Origin: Bin87 sp963663945
GTDB taxonomy: Bacteria; Chloroflexota; Dehalococcoidia; Lucifugimonadales; UBA3495
Length of the DNA: 64,000 nt
Direction: 5' to 3'
Assembly: GCA_963663945.1 (NCBI GenBank)
Contig: OY760687.1
Coordinates: forward strand, 1,798,001-1,862,000
Shown: piece after piece, positions 36,944 through 46,229 of the stretch
Numbering within the stretch: position 1 is the stretch's first letter
Layout: every line of letters begins with the position of its first letter
The notes under the pieces: generated by a model
Databases searched by the model: none
The model's input: only the letters and a program-made list of their open reading frames with translations
What the model was told of the DNA's origin: nothing
Program-made: the position numbers and the translations under genes

Positions 36944-37603
36944 TTACAGTTGGAAAGTCTTGCGCCAAATTCCCGGCGAGCCGGCAGCGTGGGTCATTAC
37001 GTCGCGCATGCGGACATTGTCCGGGTGAGCCTCCCGCTGCTCCAGCCAGGGCGCAGTGGACGATACCTCGGGGTTCTCGAATTCGTACACCGTGGCATAG
37101 GCCGGCTCACCGCGCACCGACTTCCACCGGCGTCCGCGAATACATCCGGGAACCTTCTCGTAATTCGGCACGTAAACGGTCGAGTACCAGTTGTTCCACT
37201 CCGCGTCGCTCGCCGCGGGCACATCCATGCGTCCAATCTGCAAAGCGGGAGACATGTCCGAGTTGGCCAGTTCGTCGCTCAGATCCGTGGGGTGGATCAT
37301 CTGGTAAACGTTGTTGATGACCGTCGTGGCCACCGCGCGGGGGCCGACCCTCTGGCCCCACGGCGTGGGAGGCCGGTTTTTGAACGCGTCGGTATTGATG
37401 ACGTCAGCGGATTCGAGCTCGTACATCGCCAGGTGCTTGGGGCCGCTGCTGGTGGCCTCGTACCGGGCGGCGTTCAGCACTCCGGGAACCGACAGGAGTT
37501 CCTGCAGGTGCTCGGTGTTGTACCACTGGTTGAACTCTTCCTCAACGTCGGCAGGAACTTCGCACCAGACCATCATCAGGCCAGTGCCGCGCTTGTTGGG
37601 CAT
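36944..37603 (-). CDS. Tandem dimeric alpha/beta-barrel protein (EthD/Dabb-like, second copy)
   Basis: This 219-residue soluble protein has two related halves. Each begins with a strand ending in a VPA motif and the element FNQWYNTEHLQELLSVPGVL or NNWYSTVYVPNYEKVPGCI. This gives the same internal-dimer layout as the protein at 16735-17388. GGGAGG lies seven bases before the ATG. It is preceded by a gap containing no clear promoter and followed by a good terminator, so it is probably transcribed alone. The function is unknown; the fold often binds small organic molecules. Confidence 0.8.
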   Translation of the reverse strand: MPNKRGTGLMMVWCEVPADVEEEFNQWYNTEHLQELLSVPGVLNAARYEATSSGPKHLAMYELESADVINTDAFKNRPPTPWGQRVGPRAVATTVINNVYQMIHPTDLSDELANSDMSPALQIGRMDVPAASDAEWNNWYSTVYVPNYEKVPGCIRGRRWKSVRGEPAYATVYEFENPEVSSTAPWLEQREAHPDNVRMRDVMTHAAGSPGIWRKTFQL

Positions 37604-37851
37604 AATGGGCCTCCCTCAGCTTGGGTTCGTGAGTACGGTTAGCGTCGGTAAGTCTAACATAGCGCGTGCGCTGGTTAGGATGCGAAACTGCGCCGTGCTG
37701 CGCCATGGCGGCCTGCTTCACACGTCCATCCGGGCTCTCGGCCAGCAAGGCTTGTCGCAAGACCACATCGGTGATGATCCCGCTCGGCAGGGGCCTGCCC
37801 CGACCCTGTGATAACATTGCGGCAACCCCCTTCCGGGTGCCTGCTGAAGTA

Positions 37852-39057
37852 ATGACCTATTCCCTCCTGTCCGGCCTGCGCGTCCTCGAAATCGGCTCGA
37901 TGATCTCCGCGCCGTATTGTGGCAAGTTGCTCGCCGACGCTGGAGCCGGCGTGGTCAAGATCGAGCCGCCGGGCTTGGGCGAGGACGCCCGGCGCTACGG
38001 CCCGTGGCCGGACGATGTGCCCCATCCCGAACGCAGCGGACTCTACCTGTACCTCAACGCCAACAAAGAGGGCATCACCGCGAATCTCGAGACCCCCACG
38101 GGTCGGGCAATACTCCGTGAGCTGGCAGCCAAATCCGACGCGGTGGTGCACAACGTTCCGCCGGCTGACATCGATCGACTTGGGTTGGATTACGACGCGC
38201 TTGCCGGTGAAAATCCGCAACTGGTCATGGCCAGCATCAGCCCGTGGGGTCTCTCGGGCCCGTGGCGTGATTACAAGGCCTACGACATCAACCTGGCGGC
38301 CGCCGGCGGGATCTGCGAAGGTCTCGGAGAAGCAGACCGGGAGCCGTTGACCTTCGGCACCCCGGAGGTCGGATACTTCGCCGGCATGGCCGCAGCGTCG
38401 TCCATCGTCATGGCGTTGTTGGGAAGGGAAACCCACGGTGGCCAGCACATTGATATCGCCGAGGCGGAAACCATGGCCGGGCTCTACAACGGCCCGGAAG
38501 CCCTGATGGCCGTCTATGAGTGGCGCGTCACGCGGCGCACCGGGCATCACGCCCTTGATTTCCCGTACCCCAACTGCATTCTGCGGTGCAAGGACGGTCA
38601 CATCTTCGTCGGTTCTCCGGAGGGCCGGCAGTGGCGGCGACTCCTGGAGATCATGGGCAACCCCGACTGGTCGCAGGAACAGCGGTTCCGCAACCGCACC
38701 GCGATGAACAACCTCTACGCCGACGAAGTGGACGGATACGTGGAAGCCTGGCTGGCTGACTACACCAAGGCCGAACTGCTGGAAATCGCCCTGGAGAATC
38801 GCATACCGCTGGCGCCGGTGCGCACCTATGAAGAAGTGCGGTCTGATCCGTCGCTGGCTGACCTGTTCGTGGTGATAGAACGCGATGACACCGGCCCGGT
38901 GGCGTACCCCGGAACGCCTTACCGTTTGCCCGCGATGGATGCATCCGACTCCAGGCCCGCGCCCACTTTGGGCCAACACAATCGGGCCATTCTCTGCGAC
39001 CAACTGGGCTACACCACCGCGGATCTGGTGAAGCTGTACCAGACCGGGATCATCTGA
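37852..39057 (+). CDS. Family III CoA transferase with unusual active-site region
   Basis: This 401-residue protein is a member of the CaiB/BaiF CoA transferases. It has MTYSLLSGLRVLEIGSMISA, CGKLLADAGAGVVKIEPPG, VHNVPPADIDRLGLDY and SISPWGLSGPWRDY. In the two other copies in this window the catalytic aspartate lies in a GD motif before a helix (GDLVTPMFA, GDICGALHA). Here the matching region reads FGTPEVGYFAGMAAA, with Glu172 as the nearest acidic residue. It may use glutamate or have lost the classical transfer chemistry. The ATG at 37852 is chosen because the conserved domain begins there. It is followed by a small membrane protein and another CoA transferase. Confidence 0.88.
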   Translation: MTYSLLSGLRVLEIGSMISAPYCGKLLADAGAGVVKIEPPGLGEDARRYGPWPDDVPHPERSGLYLYLNANKEGITANLETPTGRAILRELAAKSDAVVHNVPPADIDRLGLDYDALAGENPQLVMASISPWGLSGPWRDYKAYDINLAAAGGICEGLGEADREPLTFGTPEVGYFAGMAAASSIVMALLGRETHGGQHIDIAEAETMAGLYNGPEALMAVYEWRVTRRTGHHALDFPYPNCILRCKDGHIFVGSPEGRQWRRLLEIMGNPDWSQEQRFRNRTAMNNLYADEVDGYVEAWLADYTKAELLEIALENRIPLAPVRTYEEVRSDPSLADLFVVIERDDTGPVAYPGTPYRLPAMDASDSRPAPTLGQHNRAILCDQLGYTTADLVKLYQTGII

Positions 39058-39120
39058 CCGCCCACGTCAGCGTGGCGTCCCGCACCAGCCGCGACCGTTG
39101 CCTTCTCTCGTCCATACACC

Positions 39121-39381
39121 ATGCTGATCCGAATCGCAATCGCTTGTGTGGTGGTTTTCCTGGGCAGTTGCCTGATCGCCCGCAAACTCGCCATCAGCAA
39201 GAATCACCGGCCCGATGTCATCATCATCGCCGGCATCATCGTGGGCGCGATTTGCTTCGGCCTGCTTTGGACGCTGAGCCTCGTTTACGGCGGCGGATAC
39301 ACGAAAATCGCGGCGGGGGCGGTGCTGTCGGTCATGCCGGCCGTGGCCGGGTGGATCGTGCCTCCTCGCGAACCAAAGTGA
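39121..39381 (+). CDS. Small membrane protein (86 residues)
   Basis: Three hydrophobic segments (about residues 2-20, 32-54 and 62-80) with a basic loop RKLAISKNHRP between the first two suggest a small three-helix membrane protein. It fills the gap between two CoA transferase genes on the same strand, nine bases before the next start. There is no clear ribosome site and no family I recognise, so it could be a chance reading frame, but its size and hydrophobicity are consistent with a real gene. Confidence 0.5.
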   Translation: MLIRIAIACVVVFLGSCLIARKLAISKNHRPDVIIIAGIIVGAICFGLLWTLSLVYGGGYTKIAAGAVLSVMPAVAGWIVPPREPK

Positions 39382-39390
39382 TTGTGCAAA

Positions 39391-40644
39391 ATGGTTGAAT
39401 CGTCGAACTCCAATGGCAACGATGCGGAACCCCGTCCCGGCGTCTTGAACGGGTATCGGGTCCTCGACTTCGGCTGGGTGCTGGCCGGCGCACTGCCCGG
39501 TATGGTCCTGGCCGACATGGGCGCGGAGGTGATCAAGGTCGAGACCCGGCAGCGTTTGGACTACATGCGCCTGGGCCGACCCATAGTCGGCGACCAGCCC
39601 GACCCGGAGCAGAACCCGATGTTTCACAACGTGAACCGGGGCAAACTCAGCGTGACCCTGAACATTTCGGAACCGGGCGCCGTGGAGTTGGCCAAACGGT
39701 TGGTGGCCCGCTCCGATGTGGTCATTGAAAATTTCTCGCCGGGCGTCATGGACCGGTTGGGCCTGGGATACGAGGTGTTGCGCGCGATCAAGCCGGACAT
39801 CATCATGGCCTCCATTTCCTCCACCGGGCAGGAGGGGCCCTTGCGTGATCTGCGCGCCTATGCACCGTCCATCGGCTCGCTATCCGGCCTGGACAGCACC
39901 ATGGGATACGAGGGCGGCGGCCCCCTGGGTCTGAAGCACGCGTTTGGTGACATCTGCGGCGCCTTGCACGCCGTCTTCGCCATATCGTCCGCGTTGTTCT
40001 ACCGAAACCGCACGGGTGAGGGCCAGTACATTGACGTGTCCATGCTGCGGGCAACGGTGGTGACTCAGGGCGTCGGCCTCATGGAGCAGGCACTGACTGG
40101 GCGTTCGCTTCAGCCCCGGGGGAACTACGATCCGACCATGGCGCCTTGTGGGAACTACCCGTGCGCCGGCGAAGACACCTGGGTGTCCATCGCCGTCAAA
40201 TCGGAGGAGGAATGGCGCTCTCTGGTTCTGGCCATGGGCTCGCCGGCCTGGGCGGCCGATCAGCGGTTCGGGAGCCAATACCGGCGTCAGCGCCACCGAC
40301 GCGAGCTCGACGCGCTCCTGAGTCGGTGGACAGCCCATCACGAACCGGACGCCATCACCGACCTGCTGCAATCGCACGGAGTGGCTGCCGCGCCCGTGCT
40401 GGGCGCCGAGGAACGGCTCTTTCATCCGCACTTCATGGCCCGGGGCTTGTACAGCGATACGGAACACCCGGCGTTGGGCGCAGAGCCAGTGTTCAACCTG
40501 ATGTGGAACCTGAACAAGTCCCCGGCGCGGGTTCGCCGGCATGCACCCCTGCTTGGCGAGCACAATCGCGATGTGCTGTGCGGCTATCTGGGTTTGGGCG
40601 AGGATGACCTGGCCGAGTTGGAAGAGCGGCGGGTGGTATATTAG
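39391..40644 (+). CDS. Family III CoA transferase (CaiB/BaiF)
   Basis: This 417-residue enzyme has the complete family pattern: YRVLDFGWVLAGALPGMVLA, DMGAEVIKVETRQ, ENFSPGVMDRLGLGYEVL, SISSTGQEGPLRD and the catalytic aspartate in AFGDICGALHAVFA. The ATG at 39391 is preferred over a TTG three codons upstream, although neither has a strong ribosome site. It ends 32 bases before the double-hotdog hydratase gene, forming a probable operon that activates an acid as a CoA ester and then hydrates or dehydrates it. Confidence 0.92.
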   Translation: MVESSNSNGNDAEPRPGVLNGYRVLDFGWVLAGALPGMVLADMGAEVIKVETRQRLDYMRLGRPIVGDQPDPEQNPMFHNVNRGKLSVTLNISEPGAVELAKRLVARSDVVIENFSPGVMDRLGLGYEVLRAIKPDIIMASISSTGQEGPLRDLRAYAPSIGSLSGLDSTMGYEGGGPLGLKHAFGDICGALHAVFAISSALFYRNRTGEGQYIDVSMLRATVVTQGVGLMEQALTGRSLQPRGNYDPTMAPCGNYPCAGEDTWVSIAVKSEEEWRSLVLAMGSPAWAADQRFGSQYRRQRHRRELDALLSRWTAHHEPDAITDLLQSHGVAAAPVLGAEERLFHPHFMARGLYSDTEHPALGAEPVFNLMWNLNKSPARVRRHAPLLGEHNRDVLCGYLGLGEDDLAELEERRVVY

Positions 40645-40676
40645 GCCGACCACGAACCACAGACGAGGATCACGCC

Positions 40677-41912
40677 ATGACCCAGCAGCAGTCCCAGCAA
40701 CAGGTTGTCGAAACCCTCCCCGAAGTGGAGGGCGGCATTTCCGACGAAGCCCTCGCTGCGGCCCGCGCCATGATCGGCGTCCGCATGCGTACCGAGCAGT
40801 ACGTGCGGCAGGCCAACCTGGACACGATGCTGAACTTCGTCAACGGTATCGGCGACGCCAACCCGCTGTTTCGGGACCAGGAATATGCCGTGTATTCCAA
40901 ATATGGGAGCGTTGTCGGCCACCCGTGCGCTCCGTACATGCGCCATTGGTCGGGTCGCACCCGTTGGGGATTGCCGGGGGTCCACGGCTTCTTCGCCGGC
41001 AACGACTGGGAGTTTTTCCGCGTGCTCCGGCCCGGCGACGCCGTGAACTGCGTGGAACGGGTGCTGGATGTGCAGGAAAAGCAGAGCGCCTACTCCGGGC
41101 GCCTGGTAATCCAATACGTGGAAACCACCTACTCCAACCAGCGGGACGAGGTTGTGGCCCGGGTCGTCGGCTGGTGCACGCGGCACCAGCGGCGCGCCTC
41201 CCGGGAGCGCGGCAAGTACGCCGACGTTCCCAAACGCCACGAATACACCGAAGATGAACTCGCCCAGATCGATGAGCAGGTGCTCAACGAGACGGCGAGA
41301 GGCGGCCAGCCCCGCTATTGGGAGGACACCGAGGTCGGTGAGGAACTGCCCACCGTGGTGCGTGGCCCCCTTTCCCTGCAGGACGTCAGCGCATTCCTGG
41401 TGGGAACCGGTCGTTCCAGCGCTCACGGCGTGCTGCTGCGGGAGGCCATGCGCCATCCCAACCACTTCTTCCGGAACCCGGAGTCGGGAGGAGGCTTGGA
41501 ATACACCGGCATCGGCCACCTGCGCGACTCGGTCGCCGAGGCGGTGGGAGTCCCCGGAGCGTACGACTACGGCCCGCAACGCGTGTCCTGGCTGGGAACC
41601 CTGATGACGAACTGGATGGGTGACGACGCTTTTCTGAAGCGCCTGCGGGTGGAAACCCGACGGTTCAATGTCTACGGTGATACACAGTTCTGCAAAGGAC
41701 GCGTTGCCCGCAAGTACATCCACCAGGGCAACGCGTTGGTCGACATCGACATCTGGGCTGAAAATCAGCGCGGCGAGGTCACCGCTCCCGGCATGGCCAC
41801 CGTGCTATTGCCATCCCGCGACCCGCGGAACCCCTGGTTCACCGACGGGAGCCATCTGTCGCTGCGCGACGTGACCCTGCCTGAAGAAGCGCCGCCGATC
41901 CTGCCGGTGTGA
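40677..41912 (+). CDS. Double-hotdog MaoC/FAS1-like dehydratase
   Basis: This 411-residue protein has an N-terminal FAS1-like dehydratase domain (about 30-180), with NGIGDANPLFRDQEYAVYSK and a conserved-looking GLPGVHGFFAGNDWEFFRVL. A second hotdog region follows (about 220-400), with YWEDTEVGEELPTVVRGPL and VYGDTQFCKGRVARKY. Such enzymes act on enoyl- or hydroxyacyl-CoA esters. GAGG lies eight bases before the ATG. It follows a CoA transferase on the same strand. It differs from the 334-residue relative at 9089-10093 by long inserts in the second half. Confidence 0.86.
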   Translation: MTQQQSQQQVVETLPEVEGGISDEALAAARAMIGVRMRTEQYVRQANLDTMLNFVNGIGDANPLFRDQEYAVYSKYGSVVGHPCAPYMRHWSGRTRWGLPGVHGFFAGNDWEFFRVLRPGDAVNCVERVLDVQEKQSAYSGRLVIQYVETTYSNQRDEVVARVVGWCTRHQRRASRERGKYADVPKRHEYTEDELAQIDEQVLNETARGGQPRYWEDTEVGEELPTVVRGPLSLQDVSAFLVGTGRSSAHGVLLREAMRHPNHFFRNPESGGGLEYTGIGHLRDSVAEAVGVPGAYDYGPQRVSWLGTLMTNWMGDDAFLKRLRVETRRFNVYGDTQFCKGRVARKYIHQGNALVDIDIWAENQRGEVTAPGMATVLLPSRDPRNPWFTDGSHLSLRDVTLPEEAPPILPV

Positions 41913-41919
41913 TCGCGCG

Positions 41920-42474
41920 TCAGTAGGCGAATATATCGTCTACGGCGCAGGTAAAACCGGGCAGGACCGGCTCACAGGTCAGAGTATCCCCGGCGCCAAA
42001 TCGCCGCACCGTGCCGTCATCGTGGTGCGTCTGTATCTCTCGCGGCACGGGATAGACGACCATAACCAGCCGAACGCCGGCGTCGAGCCACAGCCGTATC
42101 TTGCGGTCCAGCCGCGCCTGGCGGTCATTGGGCGAGAAAACTTCCATGACCAGGTCGGGAATGACTTGTGCATAGCCCCGCGACTGCGGGCTGGTAGACA
42201 TTCGCTCGTAAGAAACAAAAGCGTAATCTGGCGCGAGGACGGTATCCGGCGCGACGTCGATCCAGAACCCCGTTTCCGCCATGCGGCCTCGGCCGAGACC
42301 ATGCTGGTGGATGAAAGAGCTCATTCGCCAAGATGCCTCGTTCCCGACAAAACCGTGGTTGTCTCCGGCTGGCGGCATTTCGACAAGCTCCCCCCTGATG
42401 AGTTCACGCCGCATGCCGTCGTCCGGAATCGCCAGCAGCTCATTCGCAGTGAGTAGTTTTTTGGCGGTGGTCAT
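41920..42474 (-). CDS. Uma2-family putative endonuclease (DUF820)
   Basis: This 184-residue protein of the Uma2 family has a PD-(D/E)XK-like core. The motifs are APDYAFVS, PDLVMEVFSPNDRQARLDRK and the helix IRLWLDAGVRLVMVVYP. The N-terminus LTANELLAIPDDGMRRELIRG is typical. The biological role of these proteins is not established, although they are common in Cyanobacteria and Chloroflexota. GGGAGG precedes the ATG by nine bases. It converges on the double-hotdog gene, with only seven bases between the stops. Confidence 0.88.
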   Translation of the reverse strand: MTTAKKLLTANELLAIPDDGMRRELIRGELVEMPPAGDNHGFVGNEASWRMSSFIHQHGLGRGRMAETGFWIDVAPDTVLAPDYAFVSYERMSTSPQSRGYAQVIPDLVMEVFSPNDRQARLDRKIRLWLDAGVRLVMVVYPVPREIQTHHDDGTVRRFGAGDTLTCEPVLPGFTCAVDDIFAY

Positions 42475-42565
42475 CGCGTGCTGCCTCCCGAGATTAGTCA
42501 GCCAACACCATGGTGATGCAGTCGAGCAAATTGGTCAATCATCGACAGATGCGAAGAAGACACCG

Positions 42566-43786
42566 CTATTCGACCACGCGCACAAACCGCCGGCGCCCCG
42601 CGCGGACAACGTCGCCAGCGTTCAGGGTGGGTTCGTCGCCGATGGACGCGCTTGTCCGCTGCCCGTCCGCCCGGATCAACTCCACCGCTCCCTGGGTGAG
42701 CAGGCGCCGTGCTTCGCCGTTGCTGCTTGCCAGCCCGGTGTGCACCAGCATGCGCTGAACCGGTAATCCGGATACGTCTGACACCGCCACCTCCGGCATC
42801 TCGTCCGGCAGGTCTCGGCGCTGAACCACCTGCTCGAAGTGCGACTGTGCGCCGTCTGCGGCGGCGTGGTCGTGGAACGTGGTCGTGATCCGGTGCGCCA
42901 GGCCCTTCTTGAAATCCATCGGGTTGGCCGTTTCCGATTCCATCGCGTGGCTCATCTCGGCGATATCCGCGTCCGGCACGTCGGTCAGGTACTCGTAGTA
43001 CGACGAGATCAGCTCGTCGGGCAGGGACATCAGCTTGCCGTACATTTCCTCGGGCGGTTCTTCGAGGGCTACGTAGTTGCCGAGGCTCTTGCTCATCTTC
43101 TGCACGCCGTCGGTGCCCACCAGGATCGGCATCATGAAGCACTGCTGCGGGGTTTGCCCCATCATGCCCTGCAGTTCGCGGCCGACCAGGAGGTTGAACA
43201 TCTGGTCCGTGCCGCCAAATTCGACATCCGACTCGATCACCACGGAGTCGTAGGCCTGCATCAACGGATAGAGCATTTCGGTGATGGCGATGGGCTGGTT
43301 CTGCGCGTAGCGGTTCGCGAAGTCCTCCCGGTGGAGGAACTGGTTGATGGTGAACCGGCTGGTTAGTTCGATCACATTGGCCAGGGTGAATTCTCCGAAC
43401 CACTGGCTTTGCCATTCCACCTGGGTGCGGTCCCGGTCCACCACCTTGAAGAATTGCCGCATGTAGGATTCGGCGTTTTCCAGGACCTCGGCGTGGGTGA
43501 GCATGGTCCGCGTGGCTGAGCGGCCGGACGGGTCACCAATCTGCGCGGTCCAATCGCCCACGATGAGGATCACCTGGTGCCCCAAATCCTGCAGTTGCCG
43601 GAGTTTCCGCAGCCCAACGACGTGCCCCAGGTGAATGTCCGGCCGGCTGGGATCAAACCCCATTTTCAGGCGCAGCGGCGTGCCCCGCCGCAGCATCGCG
43701 GTGAACTCTTCCTCGGAAATGATCCGGCTTACACCGCGCTGGGTGATGGTGGACAGGTTTTCGGGTATCTGAACTTGGCTGGTCAA
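42566..43786 (-). CDS. tyrS: Tyrosyl-tRNA synthetase
   Basis: This 406-residue class I synthetase charges tRNA(Tyr). It has HLGH at residues 52-55 and KMSKS at 230-234, the tyrosine-binding stretch ITEMLYPLMQAYDSV, and a C-terminal S4 RNA-binding domain (about 340-406). The start is a TTG preceded by GAGG at six bases, which agrees with the usual N-terminus. It lies 39 bases after ribF on the same strand. No T-box leader is visible. Confidence 0.96.
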   Translation of the reverse strand: MTSQVQIPENLSTITQRGVSRIISEEEFTAMLRRGTPLRLKMGFDPSRPDIHLGHVVGLRKLRQLQDLGHQVILIVGDWTAQIGDPSGRSATRTMLTHAEVLENAESYMRQFFKVVDRDRTQVEWQSQWFGEFTLANVIELTSRFTINQFLHREDFANRYAQNQPIAITEMLYPLMQAYDSVVIESDVEFGGTDQMFNLLVGRELQGMMGQTPQQCFMMPILVGTDGVQKMSKSLGNYVALEEPPEEMYGKLMSLPDELISSYYEYLTDVPDADIAEMSHAMESETANPMDFKKGLAHRITTTFHDHAAADGAQSHFEQVVQRRDLPDEMPEVAVSDVSGLPVQRMLVHTGLASSNGEARRLLTQGAVELIRADGQRTSASIGDEPTLNAGDVVRAGRRRFVRVVE

Positions 43787-43825
43787 CGCTCACCTCGCCT
43801 CTGTTGGTCAATACTGACCGGCGGA

Positions 43826-44812
43826 TCAGGCGCTTTCCTGCCGGTCGTGCTGTTCGAGCACCAGACGGGCGTTCGCCACGTCCAGGTTCATCTGTGAGAT
43901 CAAGGCGTCTATGCCATCGAAGGTCTCTTGCCCTCGCAGCCTTGATACGAACTCAAGCTTCAGGTTTTCATCGTAAATGTCGTCGGAGAAGTCCAGCAGG
44001 TGCGCTTCAATCAGGCGCTGGCTCAGCCCAAAGGTGGGCCGCACGCCGATGCTGGTAGCCGCCATGTGGCGCACGCCGTTTACGGTGGCGTACGTGGCGT
44101 ACACACCGTCGGCCGGGATCACGAAATTCTCGATCGGGATGATGTTGGCTGTGGGGAAGCCCAGCTGGCGGCCCATCTTGGCGCCGTGCACGACGATGCC
44201 GTCGGTTGCGTAGGGTCGTCCCAGCAGGAATTCCGCGCCGTCCACGTTGCCGTCGGCCAGGGCATTGCGGACTCTCCGGCTGCGCACGGTGCTGCCTTCC
44301 AGCTCCAGGGGCGGCACGGTCTCCACCCAGAAACCCAGGGCGGCCCCGCGGCGACGCAGGTATTCCAGGTTGCCGCTGCGGTTCCGACCCAACGCGAAAT
44401 CCGGGCCGGTAACTATTCCGCGCATGTGCAGGCAGTCAACCAGCATGTGCGTGAATTCGTTGGCGTCGAGGTTGGCAATGTCGTTGGTGAACTCGACGCA
44501 GATGACGCTCTCGACCCCCGCGTCATGCAGCAGTTGAATCTTCTCTTCGGGGGTGATGATCTTGGTCACGGTGCGTTCCGGGTTCACCACTTCCGCGGGA
44601 TGATTGCTGAAAGTGATGACGGTGGAAATCAGCGGCGGTTCCGCCAACTCCAGCATCCGGCTGATCAGGTGGCGATGTCCCCGATGCACGCCGTCGAACA
44701 CGCCGATGGTGACAACCGTGCCCATCTCGTGCCGGGGCGCTGCATCGGCCAATGCCTGATGGAAGGCCCCTCGGCCCGGAGTTCCGGAAGTTGCGTTGTC
44801 CGAGGAGAGCAT
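43826..44812 (-). CDS. ribF: Bifunctional riboflavin kinase / FAD synthetase
   Basis: This protein of 328 residues turns riboflavin into FMN and then FAD. The N-terminal adenylyltransferase domain carries VTIGVFDGVHRGHRHLI and the RNRSGNLEYLRRRG element. The C-terminal kinase domain carries LGRPYATDGIVVHGAKMGRQ, LGFPTANI and GVRPTF. The ATG at 44812 is used, and a TTG at 44833 in frame is an alternative; neither has a good ribosome site. It is followed by tyrS. Confidence 0.95.
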   Translation of the reverse strand: MLSSDNATSGTPGRGAFHQALADAAPRHEMGTVVTIGVFDGVHRGHRHLISRMLELAEPPLISTVITFSNHPAEVVNPERTVTKIITPEEKIQLLHDAGVESVICVEFTNDIANLDANEFTHMLVDCLHMRGIVTGPDFALGRNRSGNLEYLRRRGAALGFWVETVPPLELEGSTVRSRRVRNALADGNVDGAEFLLGRPYATDGIVVHGAKMGRQLGFPTANIIPIENFVIPADGVYATYATVNGVRHMAATSIGVRPTFGLSQRLIEAHLLDFSDDIYDENLKLEFVSRLRGQETFDGIDALISQMNLDVANARLVLEQHDRQESA

Positions 44813-45067
44813 GGCGTCCAGGCGGCCGGTCAAGTTCGCAGATTTAGAGAAAAGCCGCGCATGACCAGGTACCCGAAATGGGCTCTCGCGTCATACTCAT
44901 CGCGGCGCAAATTAGCGCAGTCGATGGTAGCACAGGGCCCCCGGCCGGGCAAGCAGACTCGTTCTCACCAACCGGCGATATACTGGTTGCAGTCGACGGT
45001 ATGACACGCAAAAGCCCTGAAATTTGCTGCCGCCGCATTCGTCAGGCGCCGCGCCAACGGTTTTAAA

Positions 45068-45667
45068 ATGCCACCACGCAAATCACATTCCATGAGAATA
45101 TCCGGCGGCGCGTCCCGAGGCCTTCCGTTGGCAGGGGCGGCGGTTGCCGGAGTTCGACCTACAACGGAGAGGGTTAGATCCGCGATTTTCAACATTCTGC
45201 AACCCGATCAGGTGGAAGACTGCCGAGTGCTGGACCTGTACGCGGGCAGCGGCAGCCTGGGCATTGAAGCCCTCAGCCGTGGCGCAACGCGGGCCGACTT
45301 TGTGGAACGCAATCGACGTCAATGTCGGGTCATACAGGAGAATTTGGACTTCACGGGTTATAGCGACGTCGGTCGAGTTAGTTGCGCCGAAGTATTGGAC
45401 TGGTTGAACAGGTCCGCCACGCCCTCAGATGACAATGATTTGTATGATCTCGTCGTCCTGGATCCACCGTACCGTATGGGAGAACCAACACCTACCCTGG
45501 AACGCCTGGCCCACTCCGGGCTGCTCCACCCGGACGCCATTGTAGTAGTCGGTTTCAGCAATCGCGTAACTTTGCCTCCCGACGTCCATTCTCTGTATGA
45601 AATTGATCGACGCAGCTATGGGGATAATGCGGTAGGATTCTACGCCGTTCGCGCCTCCGCGAATTGA
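45068..45667 (+). CDS. rsmD: 16S rRNA (guanine966-N2)-methyltransferase
   Basis: This 199-residue SAM-dependent methyltransferase modifies 16S rRNA. It has the family start MRISGGASRGLPLAG, then RPTTERVRSAIFNIL, motif I VLDLYAGSGSLGIEALSRGA and the catalytic LDPPY. The first eight residues (before the inner ATG at 45092) may be untranslated; the inner ATG gives the more typical N-terminus. Its stop overlaps the upstream frame region of coaD, and the two genes commonly lie together. Confidence 0.93.
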   Translation: MPPRKSHSMRISGGASRGLPLAGAAVAGVRPTTERVRSAIFNILQPDQVEDCRVLDLYAGSGSLGIEALSRGATRADFVERNRRQCRVIQENLDFTGYSDVGRVSCAEVLDWLNRSATPSDDNDLYDLVVLDPPYRMGEPTPTLERLAHSGLLHPDAIVVVGFSNRVTLPPDVHSLYEIDRRSYGDNAVGFYAVRASAN

Positions 45668-45699
45668 CTGAAGTTAACAATGATTTGGAGTATCCCCGT

Positions 45700-46188
45700 A
45701 TGGTAACCGCTCTTTATCCCGGTACATTCGACCCAGTGACCATGGGGCACCTGAACGTGGCCCAGCGGGCAGCCCGGCTCTTCGACGACTTGATCGTGGC
45801 CGTTTATGACACCCCTTCCAAGAGCCTGCTGTTCAACACGGAAGAACGCGTCGGCCTCATGCGTGAAGCGGTGTCGGATCTGCCCAACGTTACCGTCCGC
45901 CCGTTCAACGGTCTGGTGGTCGGCGCCGCTCGCGACGCGGGCGCAGCCGCCATCATCCGGGGTCTCCGCAGCGGCCCGGACTTCGAGTACGAATCCCAGA
46001 TGTTCTTTATGAACCGACGCCTGGAACCCGACGTCGACATGGTGTCGTTGATGAGCGATCAGGAGCACATGTTCATCAGTTCCAGCCTGCTAAAAGAGGT
46101 CGCCCAATTGGGTGGCGAAATCGCCGGCATGGTCCCTGACCACGTGGCTCGGGCCCTGGCGGAAAAATACCAATTGCCGCAGCGGTAG
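45700..46188 (+). CDS. coaD: Phosphopantetheine adenylyltransferase
   Basis: This 162-residue enzyme makes dephospho-CoA in coenzyme A synthesis. It shows YPGTFDPVTMGHLNVAQRAA with the T/HxGH nucleotide motif, IIRGLRSGPDFEYESQM, and the late SSSLLKEVAQLGG element. The ATG at 45700 has GGAG nine bases upstream and gives the standard N-terminus, so it is preferred over an upstream TTG. Confidence 0.96.
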   Translation: MVTALYPGTFDPVTMGHLNVAQRAARLFDDLIVAVYDTPSKSLLFNTEERVGLMREAVSDLPNVTVRPFNGLVVGAARDAGAAAIIRGLRSGPDFEYESQMFFMNRRLEPDVDMVSLMSDQEHMFISSSLLKEVAQLGGEIAGMVPDHVARALAEKYQLPQR

Positions 46189-46229
46189 CCTTTTGTGCGC
46201 AATCTGAACCGCCGGCCAAGGGGGACATC

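Noticed and set aside
43787..43825. A T-box riboswitch in front of tyrS
   Set aside because: Only 39 bases separate ribF and tyrS, too few for a T-box, and no such element is visible near the start of ribF.
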